NCBI GenBank assembly: GCA_000690595.2
Contig: JHUT02000006.1
Coordinates: 136,575 to 200,574, forward strand
Direction of reading: 5' to 3'
From: Natrinema mahii
GTDB lineage: Archaea > Halobacteriota > Halobacteria > Halobacteriales > Natrialbaceae
DNA length: 64,000 nt
In this document: in pieces, positions 43,003 through 51,829 of the stretch
Numbering within the stretch: position 1 is the first letter of the stretch
Layout: each line of letters starts with the position of its first letter
Position numbers and translations under genes: made by a program
Notes under the pieces: model-generated
Databases searched by the model: none
Told to the model about the DNA's origin: nothing
Seen by the model: the letters and a program-made list of their open reading frames with translations, nothing else

Positions 43003-43167
43003 CTCGGGCGACCGTTCCCCTCGGAACCGACTCGCGTCGCGGACGGCGCTTGCGAGAGTGACGCCCGTCGGTCGACCGAGGACGGCCGGCCATCGACCGA
43101 CGTAGGAGTGTGCCGTCAGCGCCGACCGCGGACCCCGACGTTCCAACCCGGCGGAAAGTAGCAGCGT

Positions 43168-43176
43168 CTTTATATG
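43168..43176 (+). promoter_or_regulatory. TATA-like box of the CNNM/CorC gene
   Basis: ctttatatg is centred 28 nt before the ATG at 43200 and decides this start over the in-frame ATG-like codon at 43110. Confidence 0.55.
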
Positions 43177-43199
43177 AACTCTCGGCGAATCGTCAGTTC

Positions 43200-44273
43200 A
43201 TGGAGCCCATCGAAATCGGCGTTCGGTTGGTCGCCGGCATCGCTCTCATTCTGGCGAACGCCTTCTTCGTCGCGATCGAGTTCGCGCTCACTCGCGTTCG
43301 ACAGTATCCCGAGTCGGAGTTCGACGAACCGGGGCTGCGACGCGCGTGGGAAATGACCAACGAACTCGAGATCTATCTGACCAGCTGTCAGGTGGGCATC
43401 AGCGGGACGAGCATCGCCGTCGGCATCATCGCCGAACCGGCCCTCGCGACGATCATCCGTCCCGTCTTCGAGAACACCGCACTCGCCTCCGCGGGCGCCG
43501 GTGCCGTCCTCGCGTTCGTCATCATCAACCTCCTTCATCTCACCCACGGCGAACAGACGCCGACCTACCTCGGCGTCGAGCGAACGAAGTTCGTCGCGAG
43601 GTACGGGGCCACCCCGCTGTACTGGTTCGCGAAACTCCTCTCGCCCGTGATCTGGTTCGGAGACGCCGTCGCGAAGTGGACGCTACACCGGTTCGGGATC
43701 GAGATGACCGGTGCGTGGCTCGAGACCGAGACGGAGATCATCGAAACGCGCGCCGAACTCCGGAACCGGCTCGCGTCGGTCCTCGAGCAGGGCGACGTCC
43801 CGGACGATCGCCGGGAGGAGATCATCAACGCCCTGACCGTCGGCGACCGGCCGGTCGAGGAGGAGATGACGCCCGTCGAGGACGTCACCTTCCTCTCGAC
43901 GACGGCTTCCACCGCGGAGAACGTCGATCGGATCGGCTCGAGCCCGCACACCCGGTTTCCGCTGATCGAGGAGACGCCCGAGTCGTTCGTCGGCATCGTC
44001 TACGCCCCGACGGTCGTCGACCGAATCGACGACCTGCGAAACGGCGACGCGTCCGTTGCCGACATCGCGACGCCGCCGATGACGCTGCCCGCCGACATGC
44101 ACGTCAGCGACGCGATCGACGAGCTACAGGCGGCACAGCAGGAACTCGCGCTCGTCGAAGCCGATGGGACCGTCGTCGGGCTACTGACGGCGACCGATGC
44201 CCTCGAGGCACTGGTCGGGGATTTCGAGGACCCCCTCGTCGCGAACGACGGCTTGCTGCAGGGCCGTCCGTGA
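43200..44273 (+). CDS. CNNM/CorC (DUF21) membrane protein with CBS domains
   Basis: A 357-residue protein of the hemolysin III/CNNM transporter group. The DUF21 membrane part runs from residue 5 to about 155 (IGVRLVAGIALILANAFFVAIEF, LTSCQVGISGTSIAVGI, GAVLAFVIINLLHLTHGEQTPTYLG), and two CBS domains fill residues about 215-345 (VEEEMTPVEDVTFL, VADIATPPMTLPADM). Family members move Mg2+/Co2+ or sense ions; CBS domains usually bind adenosyl nucleotides. It closes the stress cluster. Confidence 0.9.
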   Translation: MEPIEIGVRLVAGIALILANAFFVAIEFALTRVRQYPESEFDEPGLRRAWEMTNELEIYLTSCQVGISGTSIAVGIIAEPALATIIRPVFENTALASAGAGAVLAFVIINLLHLTHGEQTPTYLGVERTKFVARYGATPLYWFAKLLSPVIWFGDAVAKWTLHRFGIEMTGAWLETETEIIETRAELRNRLASVLEQGDVPDDRREEIINALTVGDRPVEEEMTPVEDVTFLSTTASTAENVDRIGSSPHTRFPLIEETPESFVGIVYAPTVVDRIDDLRNGDASVADIATPPMTLPADMHVSDAIDELQAAQQELALVEADGTVVGLLTATDALEALVGDFEDPLVANDGLLQGRP

Positions 44274-45533
44274 CTCCGGGGGAGATCGCCACGGCCGCTC
44301 CTCTCGCCGCCCGTCGGCCACTGCTATCAGACGAGATCGAACTGGATTCCGCCAACAGGCGTCGCTTTTCGACTCGGATTCGGAGAACTGCTCCGACGGG
44401 GGATTCGACCCCTGATCATTGCCTCGAGGACGCGTGTCGGTTGTCGCATCGTGCCAGCCGGCGAAGGCGTGGAGCCAGGATTCAGCTGTTGCGAGTTTTG
44501 CGCGACTGAAATAGTTTGGAAGTAGAAAGGTATAGCGATTCATATCGTGAAAGACACGTTTAACAGCGTTCCGATTGCCATGTTTCTCGTCTCGGAATCG
44601 GAGTCCGGATCGACGGAGTGCAGTCCGGATATTTTTCCGCCACCGACGAGAGACACGGTATTCTCGACGCCGGATCTCTCGGTCAGTTCATGTGACGCAG
44701 TTCCCAGAGAGCGGATATAGTTGTCGAAAAGAGCCGTACGTGGCGTACTACGTTCGATTTTGGAGCGACGGCGGCAGACAGCAGTACTGTCGATCGACGC
44801 TCCGAATCGCCGCCTCGTCGAGCGAACCATGATTCGATGACACATCGATGGCGGGCCGCAACTCACATTTTCGCCCCCACTCGTGAACGACTTCCCGCGA
44901 TCGTTTGGAGTTTAAACATATACTTTTCGAACTGTAGATGAAAGCGATAGGTAGGGTGATAGAGCCGAAGATCCACACCTTCAACGGATGTGGTATCTAC
45001 TCACACTCTACAACTGTGTTCTGGCACTGCCCGTTACCAGCAACACGGGACGTTCTACAACCACAGAACCGCCCCGATCCGCTCTCGGATCGCTTCTCGA
45101 TCCGTACGTCCCGCGAAGCCGTCGTTTCTCTCCGTTCTCGAGTACCGCCCCTTCGAGCCGAACGGACCGATCGCGGGGGCTCCCGTCGTCGCTCGAGTCC
45201 CCGTCGATTGTGTCTGGTCGATCACTCGTTCGACACCGGGATTCCAGTGAGCGATTCACGCGATCACTTCGAGAGCGGTGTGTCCGATGGATCCCCGTCA
45301 GTAGCACCGAAGCCGATTTCGTTCCGACTGCTCACCCAACGCCGGTCTTTCTCCCGCTGTGTTGAGTGTGGCCACTTTGACCTCCTCACGGCTAAAGCCG
45401 TGGGCTTTCGCCTCGAATCTCTGTAAGGAGCCGACAGCCCAGTCGCAGGAGTCGTGTCTTCCCGTGGCGAACTCGAGAAAGGCCGAACGTACCGCCTCAG
45501 TCCCCCAGCGGCAGGGAACTGAATCCGACTCTC
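44274..45533. other. gene-poor, probably decayed region
   Basis: About 1.26 kb without a gene I can defend. The frames here are short, use non-haloarchaeal codons and show no motif. A 58-codon plus-strand frame at 44547-44720 (MKDTFNSVPIAMFLVSESE...) has a start and stop but no other support. The region ends with an IS200/IS605-like hairpin (45387-45402). This looks like the scar of insertion and deletion of mobile DNA. Confidence 0.6.
45387..45402. repeat. perfect hairpin, IS200/IS605-type right-end remnant
   Basis: CACGGC-TAAA-GCCGTG: 6-bp stem, 4-nt loop, followed by gggctttcgcctcg. This is the sort of end hairpin used by TnpA/TnpB elements; the same gggctttcgcctcg tail follows a hairpin near 60741. 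No transposase gene remains, so it is an orphan end. Confidence 0.55.
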
Positions 45534-46337
45534 TCAGGGCAGGCCGTCGCGCAGCGCCTCGACATCGTCGGGGTCGTGGCCGCAGTACACGTCGGCGTCG
45601 GTTCGGCGCTCGATCTCCTGTACGCGGTGGAGGCTCTCCTCCCAGTGGCGCTTGCTCCAGAGCAGTTCCCCGCCCATCGGGTGTTCCTCGACGTAGTTGG
45701 CTCGCGTGTACGCCTGATCGCCAGTGAACACGACGGTCCCGTATCCGTCGATGTCGATACGCGTGCCCATCACGCCCGGGGTGTGGCCCGGTAGGTGGAG
45801 AAACTCGACGTCCTCGAAGTGGGTCTCGGTATCGCCGTGGACGATCTGCCAGTTGAGGTCGTGATCGAAGTCCGTGGGCACGTACGCGCTCGAGCCCTGG
45901 TCGGTCTTGGCGGAGTAGTAGGCGTATTTTATCTCCTGCTCGTGGACGAACACCGGGACGTCGGTGCCGGCAAAGCGATGCAGGCTCCCCGCGTGATCGA
46001 GGTGGAGGTGTGTCTGGACCACGGCGTCGATGTCGTCGACGCTGTACCCGACGTCCTCGAGCGCGTCGGGGAGCGGATGCTCGTCGGCGTCGTGGTGTTC
46101 GAATGCGGCGTACAGTTCCGCTGGCCAGTAGCCGTCGCCGCACTCGGGGTGGGACCCGGTGTCCCAGAGGATGGTCGCCTCGGGGTGGTCGATAACGAGG
46201 TTATACACCGGCCCCTCGATCATCTCTACGTCCGGATTCGGGTCGACGGCCGATCCCATCGTCTCGTTTTCGATGAGGAAGTTCCGGTCGGTTCGGATCG
46301 ATCCCCGATCGACAAGACTGATGGTAGCATCTACCAT
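45534..46337 (-). CDS. metallo-beta-lactamase-fold hydrolase, lactonase-like
   Basis: A 267-residue MBL hydrolase with HLHLDHAG (HxHxDH zinc site, about residue 91), HLPGHTPG, FTGDQAY and the late GHD (YCGHDPDD). The pattern and size match the N-acyl-homoserine lactonase (AiiA/AttM-like) group, but other esters are possible. ATG at 46337 has gtta-GGAG about 8 nt upstream on the minus strand; a longer frame to 46421 would add a short basic tail. Divergent from the acyl-CoA synthetase, with about 120 bp between them. Confidence 0.85.
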   Translation of the reverse strand: MVDATISLVDRGSIRTDRNFLIENETMGSAVDPNPDVEMIEGPVYNLVIDHPEATILWDTGSHPECGDGYWPAELYAAFEHHDADEHPLPDALEDVGYSVDDIDAVVQTHLHLDHAGSLHRFAGTDVPVFVHEQEIKYAYYSAKTDQGSSAYVPTDFDHDLNWQIVHGDTETHFEDVEFLHLPGHTPGVMGTRIDIDGYGTVVFTGDQAYTRANYVEEHPMGGELLWSKRHWEESLHRVQEIERRTDADVYCGHDPDDVEALRDGLP

Positions 46338-46460
46338 GGTATCTCCTAACTCTAGTTTCGCTGTTAAACCTTTCTCCGATTTGTCACCGCACCTTTTTGT
46401 TACCGTCCATCTATGTGTCACTCGTTACCTTACAGAACGAGTGGATCACCGGAGGAAACA

Positions 46461-46487
46461 ATGCTACGAGATCACAGACTCCCATGA
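46461..46487 (+). CDS. 8-residue micro-ORF with strong Shine-Dalgarno before the acyl-CoA synthetase
   Basis: ATG 46461 to TGA 46485-46487 encodes MLRDHRLP. It is preceded by ggaggaaaca (GGAGG ending about 5 nt before the ATG) and its stop overlaps the synthetase ATG as ATGA at 46484-46487. This would let a ribosome loaded at the strong site re-initiate on the enzyme. Probably a coupling device rather than a functional peptide. Confidence 0.35.
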   Translation: MLRDHRLP

Positions 46488-48166
46488 CACGAGGACGACG
46501 CTTGGACGCGTATCACTTCTACGAGGACGACTGGGACAGCTACGAGCAGTTACGGGAGGCGTTCGAGTGGGACGTGCCCGACCGGTTCAACATGGCGACG
46601 TATCTGTGCGACCGGTGGGCCGACGACAAGAGCCGCGTCGCGCTGTTCGCCGAAGATGCGGCGGGCACCGAGGAGACGTACACGTTCTGGCAGCTGCGAA
46701 ACGTGACGAACCGGCTGGCGAACTACCTGCGGGCACGGGGCGTCGAGGCCGGCGACCGCGTGGGCGTGAACGCACCACAGCGGCCGGAGACGGTGTTCGC
46801 CCATCTCGCCGTCTGGAAACTCGGTGCGATGTCGGTCCCTCTCTCGACGCTCTTTGGCCCCGACGCCGTCGAGTATCGCCTCGACGACTGCGACGCCGTC
46901 GCGGCCGTCGTCGACGAGTCCAATATCGAGAACGTCCGGGAGGCCTGCACGTCGCTGCCGACCCTCGAGACCACGCTGACCGTCGGCGACGTAACGCCGG
47001 ACGAGGCGGCCGGTGAAGTGGCCTTCTGGGACGCCATCGACGACCACTCGCGGGAGTTCGACACCGTCGAGACGGCCGCCGAGGACGACGCCATCCTCAT
47101 CTATACGTCCGGGACGACCGGCGATCCGAAGGGCGTGCGCCACGCCCATCGGCTGGTACTCGGCCACCTGCCGCTTTTCGTCACCACCTTCGGGAACATG
47201 GACCTCCAGGAGGGCGACGTGTTCTGGACGCCCGCCGAGTGGGCCTGGATCGCCTCCCTGTTCGACGTGGTGATGCCCGCGCTCTACTACGGGAAGCCGG
47301 TCGTCGCCTACAACGGCGGGCAGTTCGACCCCGCGGCGGCGTTCCGACTCATCGAACGGTACGGCGTCTCGAACTTCTTCGCCCCGCCGACCGCGCTGCG
47401 CATGATGATGCAAGTCGACGACACCGACCGGTTCGACGTAGGGACGCTCAGAACCATCGCCAGCGGTGGCGAGTCGCTGGGCCAGTCCATCGTCGACTGG
47501 GCACAGGACACCTTCGGGGACACCGCCGTCCACGAGGGCTACGGGCAGACCGAGGCGAACATGCTCGTCGGCGACTGCACCGCCCTGACGGAGTTCCGCG
47601 AGGGCTATATCGGCCGCGCCGGCCCCGGTCACGAGGTGGCCATCGTCGATCCCGAAACTGCCGAACCGACCGTCGAAACGGGCGAGAGCGGCGAAATCGC
47701 CGTTCGCTACGAGGACAACCCCGTCTGCTTCGTAGAGTACTGGAACAAACCGGAGAAGACGGCGGGCAAGGTGCGAAACGGCTGGCTGCTCACCGAGGAC
47801 CTCGGGCGGATGGACGAGGACGGCTACGTGGCGTTCGTGGGGCGGAAAGACGACGTGATCATCTCCGCGGGCTACCGCATCGGCCCGGAAGAAGTCGAGG
47901 ACAGCGTCGCCGGCCACGAGGCCGTCGCCGACGCCGCGGTGATCGGCGTCCCCGACGACGAGCGCGGGGAGGTGCCGAAGGCGTTCGTGGTGTTGACCGC
48001 CGACGCCGAACCGAGCGACGACCTGCGAGCGTTGATCCGCCAGCACGTCCGCGACCGCCTTGCGAAGTACGAGTACCCGCGCGACATCGAAGTCGTCGAC
48101 GAACTTCCGAAGACCGCCACCGGCAAAGTCCGTCGGGCCTCGCTGCGAGACCGCGAGGGAATCTGA
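46484..48166 (+). CDS. AMP-binding acyl-CoA synthetase (acetyl-/medium-chain type)
   Basis: A 560-residue ligase that activates an acid with ATP and CoA. Motifs: the P-loop ILIYTSGTTGDPKGVRHAHR (about residue 204), GYGQTE (about 345), VFVGRKDDVIISAGYRIGP (A8, about 452) and the C-terminal PKTATGKVRRASLR (catalytic Lys). Closest in layout to medium-chain or benzoate/aryl-CoA ligases rather than short acetyl-CoA synthetases, since the N-terminus is short. Divergent from the MBL hydrolase. Substrate inferred only from family. Confidence 0.88.
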   Translation: MTRGRRLDAYHFYEDDWDSYEQLREAFEWDVPDRFNMATYLCDRWADDKSRVALFAEDAAGTEETYTFWQLRNVTNRLANYLRARGVEAGDRVGVNAPQRPETVFAHLAVWKLGAMSVPLSTLFGPDAVEYRLDDCDAVAAVVDESNIENVREACTSLPTLETTLTVGDVTPDEAAGEVAFWDAIDDHSREFDTVETAAEDDAILIYTSGTTGDPKGVRHAHRLVLGHLPLFVTTFGNMDLQEGDVFWTPAEWAWIASLFDVVMPALYYGKPVVAYNGGQFDPAAAFRLIERYGVSNFFAPPTALRMMMQVDDTDRFDVGTLRTIASGGESLGQSIVDWAQDTFGDTAVHEGYGQTEANMLVGDCTALTEFREGYIGRAGPGHEVAIVDPETAEPTVETGESGEIAVRYEDNPVCFVEYWNKPEKTAGKVRNGWLLTEDLGRMDEDGYVAFVGRKDDVIISAGYRIGPEEVEDSVAGHEAVADAAVIGVPDDERGEVPKAFVVLTADAEPSDDLRALIRQHVRDRLAKYEYPRDIEVVDELPKTATGKVRRASLRDREGI

Positions 48167-48530
48167 CGTCCGCGAGTGAGGGCTTCAGGAGTCGAACAGC
48201 GGCAAAAAGCCCCGCTGGCGGCCCACGGCTTCGCCGGCTCCGCGTCGACCACCGCGGGGGCGAGATACCCGTGTTTATCCTCGGGGTAACCGGATGCGTG
48301 GAGTGAGCCCCCTTCGTGAACTCTCCCGATATTTCCTCGAGCGACCCATCGAGCGAGCGACTGTCGTTCTTGAACGATCGCAGCGGCTGTCTGGTCAAAA
48401 GATCGCTGTCGAGACGGTCCTGCCGGCAGTCGGTGTCTTCCGAGACGCTCCACGGGACGATCCGGCCCCCAGTCGGAGTTTCACGACGAATCCGACGTTC
48501 TTCGACTAACAGCGTCGCCTGTTGGGCCTG
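48167..48530. other. intergenic region with a terminator-like inverted repeat
   Basis: 364 bp. CAGCGG (48197-48202) pairs with CCGCTG (48212-48217) across a 9-nt loop containing aaaaa, a plausible terminator after the synthetase. The rest has only short frames with poor codon use, such as 48294-48509. Confidence 0.5.
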
Positions 48531-50093
48531 CTACCGTGGCGCTTTTGCCCGTCGTTCGATCGATGATTGCATCTCACGCATGAACTCGTCTACCGTGTTC
48601 CCCATAAGAATAACCGGCCGCCCCTCGGCGAGCAAGTCAGTTAGGACCCGTTCTGGGTCTGCCCTCGGGCTGTGGCGCTCGGTCGGCACATCGATGTTTT
48701 CGGCGAATGCCCGTGTGTTAGCCCCGCCAGCGTGCGCTTCGGTGATCAAGTCGCGCTCAAAAAGCAATTCGATATACTGCGCAAATGACGCCGTACGCCC
48801 CCGTCGATCCCTTCGGAGGTACACAAATGGCGTGATATATTCGTCATCGACAAGCATCCGTCGCACCATCTCCGTGCTTTCGACGTCATTTACTTCGGCA
48901 GCATTGAAAACACGCCCCCCTTCGACTGCGATCCACGTCGGTTGGATCGAACTGAGAAATGAGTCCATCTCGTCAGTTGGAAGCGGCCGTTCACCAACGG
49001 CGTCTAACACTGCATCGACTGCATGAATCGTTTCGGCACCGATCAGTCCTTCGTGTTCGTCGGGAATCTCAACCTGCTCAATCGTCCCTCCCCGACGTTC
49101 TATCTCTTTCTGCATATATTCGTGCAAGACTGGGTGTTGCTCACCGCTTACGACGTGTGTCCCCGCCGGGACCGACCGCGCAAACGAGCGTGCGAGGTCC
49201 GTCCGAGTTTTCCCGAGGGTATCTGTGTGATCCTGACGGACGTTTGTTAACACGATAATATCCGGATCGGTCAGCCGCTGGTTGAATAACCGTGTCGTAT
49301 ATTCCGTGATCCCCTGATTCTCGAAGATTGCGACGTCGTCGGGTTCGTATGCATCAAGTTCGGGGACGAACTCGGCGATAAGACTGATATTCTCGTAGAG
49401 CGTCGTTCGAGGGCCCCGTCGTTCGATCGGGTGAACCTCACCGTTGTGGATCAGCAGCGGATGGTTGCCGGTGATCTTCGTGAGCGTGTCATATCCCCGA
49501 CGGTTGAATACGTCGTCGAGCCGTTGGGTAGTTGACGATTTGCCACGAGTACCCGAGACGACAATCTGGGTATCGATTCGGTCGAGGATCTTGCGATGCC
49601 GGATACCCCTTGTTACTTCACTCACCAGCCCCGTCAAACTCGACGCACCGACTTCGATTGGGTTCGGACCGGCCTTCCACTCATATTCGGCCCCAACCAA
49701 AAACATCGGGAGCGCCCCCGCCGCATAGTCGAGGAACTGTTCCGATGCGGACTGTGCCGATGCTTCTGTCGGGAAGCGATCGGCACTGTGTCCCAGTACC
49801 GCGTTTGCGATTTGGAGCCGCCAAACCCAGTTGTTTCTCCCCTCCGGGAATTCTCCCGCCGGTGTAGGTTCTCGTTCGACGATGATCTCGGGTGCGTCGA
49901 TGTCGGTATCCGGGAACGACTGTTCGCTTCCCGATAGTTCGGCAACGGCGGCCCGAACTAAATCAACCGCTTCACGTGCCGCTCGAGACGTATCGTAGTG
50001 ACGACTACCGGTTGCGAGTACCCCCGCTGGCTCTCGAAGGCGCCATGACCAGCCGAACCCGCGGCCATAAATCTCGAAGGCCGTCCGGCTCAT
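48531..50093 (-). CDS. capB: poly-gamma-glutamate synthase CapB/PgsB with N-terminal YegP-like pair
   Basis: Membrane-associated amide ligase that polymerises gamma-glutamate using ATP; Mur-ligase fold. The P-loop GTRGKSST is at residues 181-188, followed by TGNHPLLIHN, GITEYTTRLFNQRL, NVRQDHTD and the later EQHPVLHEYMQKEIE. Residues 6-50 and 86-125 look like two YegP/DUF1508-type units, each with W-x-W-R-L (WSWRL and WVWRL) after a beta start (FEIYGRGFG). A standard CapB has about 390 residues; the extra ~130 are this N-terminal pair. The stop overlaps the upstream partner as ATGA, in one operon with capC. Confidence 0.88.
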   Translation of the reverse strand: MSRTAFEIYGRGFGWSWRLREPAGVLATGSRHYDTSRAAREAVDLVRAAVAELSGSEQSFPDTDIDAPEIIVEREPTPAGEFPEGRNNWVWRLQIANAVLGHSADRFPTEASAQSASEQFLDYAAGALPMFLVGAEYEWKAGPNPIEVGASSLTGLVSEVTRGIRHRKILDRIDTQIVVSGTRGKSSTTQRLDDVFNRRGYDTLTKITGNHPLLIHNGEVHPIERRGPRTTLYENISLIAEFVPELDAYEPDDVAIFENQGITEYTTRLFNQRLTDPDIIVLTNVRQDHTDTLGKTRTDLARSFARSVPAGTHVVSGEQHPVLHEYMQKEIERRGGTIEQVEIPDEHEGLIGAETIHAVDAVLDAVGERPLPTDEMDSFLSSIQPTWIAVEGGRVFNAAEVNDVESTEMVRRMLVDDEYITPFVYLRRDRRGRTASFAQYIELLFERDLITEAHAGGANTRAFAENIDVPTERHSPRADPERVLTDLLAEGRPVILMGNTVDEFMREMQSSIERRAKAPR

Positions 50094-51256
50094 GTCTCCT
50101 CACCTCCGGAGAGAACCGACGCAGAGAGAACGTCCTCTTCACTCGGTGGTGCCACGGTATACCAGTACGCGACTCCAAGAGCAGCTATCCAAATAATTCC
50201 TGTAATCCCCAGAACGGGCACCGTCAACTCTTGTGGAAACCCGCGGGGCTGCGGCGAACTGAACAGTCGGGCGATAATCAAGGCGGGGACAAATACCACG
50301 ATCTGAAGCGGGACGACGAGGCGGCGCTCGAATGGTGCCGAAGCGTGCGCATTGTACGCCCCGACACCTGCCAGGATCGCGGTGAAAAACGCCGACAGCC
50401 CTCGCTCGATCGGCACGACGAGCGTCAGCGATACGGACGCGAAAATCGCGACCGCGACAGTCACGCCAAGAAGCACCCGTCCGTACCGGAGTGTGAGATA
50501 GTTCGATAGCTGGATGAAGCCAAACGATAGCGCAAGCAAGAGGACGTACAGAACCACGAGCCAATAACTCGCTAACGCGTAAATAGCGAGGAGGACCGCA
50601 CCGATGATTCCGACACGAACGCCGAACCGACCACGGAGTCGTTCGGAGAGAACGAGCCCACCAGCGAACAGACCGGCCACGATCTCCCGAGGTAGTATTA
50701 CGGATTCGGGGTCGAAGGACACTGCAACACCGTTGTAGGTAGCGACGTCCGCGGTCGGAGAGAAGAGAATCGGGGGTGTCGATGCACCAAACTGCTGTGC
50801 AAATCCGGTAGAGACCAGTACCCAGCCGAGCGCAGTGAGGCCAGCGAAGAGCCCGATGCTCGTCAGGAAGTCGTTTCGACGATACTCCGGTTTGATTTGA
50901 TGGTAATTATAGGCGGCTAGTCCCGGGAGAATACTGCCGAGGAACGCGATCACTCCCACTTCAAGGCCTAATTGGAGGATGAAAAAGAGCGTGACTACTG
51001 GAACTGCCGTTCCGATACCTATCGCTGCGACGAGTTCGTCGCGACCAAAAATTAACGTTCGACGCCGCAAAATCCACAGGCCGACGTAGGCAGTTGTAGC
51101 GCTCAGCAAAAAGACAGGGAGCATAACGAAGTTTTTTAGCGTGTATACCGCAAGAACGGGAATGGTAATCGACCCGCCCATACGATACCCGGTAAATTGG
51201 GTGATTCCCCCGACGCTCAGCAAACCAACAACAGCGACTATCGTGGCCACCCACAT
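50090..51256 (-). CDS. capC: poly-gamma-glutamate synthase membrane subunit CapC/PgsC, internally doubled
   Basis: A 388-residue membrane protein with about ten hydrophobic segments. Standard CapC has ~150 residues; here two related halves can be seen. The first has IPVLAVYTLKNFVML, RRRTLIFGRDELVAAIGIGTAVPV and GSILPGLAAYNYHQIKPEYRRND; the second has IVAGLFAGGLVLSER..FGVRVG, RYGRVLLGVTVAVAI and ILAGVGAYNAHASAPFERRL. The shared G-x-x-A-Y-N-x-H-x-..-x-R motif closes each half. It partners CapB for polymer synthesis or translocation. Overlaps capB by 4 nt. No capA-like exporter gene is adjacent. Confidence 0.85.
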   Translation of the reverse strand: MWVATIVAVVGLLSVGGITQFTGYRMGGSITIPVLAVYTLKNFVMLPVFLLSATTAYVGLWILRRRTLIFGRDELVAAIGIGTAVPVVTLFFILQLGLEVGVIAFLGSILPGLAAYNYHQIKPEYRRNDFLTSIGLFAGLTALGWVLVSTGFAQQFGASTPPILFSPTADVATYNGVAVSFDPESVILPREIVAGLFAGGLVLSERLRGRFGVRVGIIGAVLLAIYALASYWLVVLYVLLLALSFGFIQLSNYLTLRYGRVLLGVTVAVAIFASVSLTLVVPIERGLSAFFTAILAGVGAYNAHASAPFERRLVVPLQIVVFVPALIIARLFSSPQPRGFPQELTVPVLGITGIIWIAALGVAYWYTVAPPSEEDVLSASVLSGGEET

Positions 51257-51314
51257 TGTGACTATCTACCGACTCCTGCATCTTTACTGTTTCAATTGAA
51301 GAGATACGATTCGC

Positions 51315-51686
51315 TCACTCGAGGGTTTGCTGTACACGCCCGGCGAGCTCGGATTTATTAAACGGCTTAGCCAGAAAATCGTCCGCGCCTGCCTCAAGCG
51401 CTCGAACGATGTCCTCCTCTCGACTTCTCGATGTTAGCATAATAACTGCTATCTCCTGGGTCTTTCCGTGTTCTCGGATGCGATCGAGAACCGAAAATCC
51501 ATCGGCTTCTGGCATCATAACGTCAAGAATGACCGCTTTCGGTGGCGAATCTGAGTACGCCGCTAAATACTCCCATGCCTTCTCGCCATTTTCGACGGTC
51601 TTCACCTCGAACTCCTCACGGAGACTGAGACGGATCATCTCTCGGATGTCTTCGTCGTCGTCGGCAGCCAGAATGTCTGCGGGCAT
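51315..51686 (-). CDS. CheY-like response regulator
   Basis: A 123-residue stand-alone receiver domain: acidic pocket ADDDED (9-12), phosphoacceptor Asp55 (VILDVMMPEADGF), Thr/Ser in MLTSRS and Lys in FLAKPF. No output domain, so it would act by protein contact. Divergent from the large sensor kinase and 59 bp from capC, which makes control of capsule synthesis or stress signalling plausible but unproven. Confidence 0.9.
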   Translation of the reverse strand: MPADILAADDDEDIREMIRLSLREEFEVKTVENGEKAWEYLAAYSDSPPKAVILDVMMPEADGFSVLDRIREHGKTQEIAVIMLTSRSREEDIVRALEAGADDFLAKPFNKSELAGRVQQTLE

Positions 51687-51791
51687 ACTGGAGAGATATC
51701 CTTCCACTTTCTTAATCCTCAGCCTTCCGAGTGTGGGCGGTCGATAGCTCCTCGAAGTGTCGAAGACAGGTCGATCGATCGATTTAGCGGG

Positions 51792-51802
51792 AAATATTTA
51801 AC
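51792..51802 (+). promoter_or_regulatory. TATA-like box of the sensor kinase
   Basis: aaatatttaac centred about 31 nt before the GTG at 51830. Confidence 0.45.
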
Positions 51803-51829
51803 CCATTCGGCGCCCGACATTCAGCAACC

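Noticed and set aside
44396-44412. tRNA T-arm-like sequence gggggattcgacccc
   Set aside because: No acceptor, D-arm or anticodon arm fits around it, so I do not call a tRNA.
44540-44866. A minus-strand frame in the gene-poor region
   Set aside because: No motif, poor codon use and no promoter or start support.
48294-48509. 71-codon plus-strand frame after the acyl-CoA synthetase
   Set aside because: No recognisable motif and atypical codon use; no supporting promoter.
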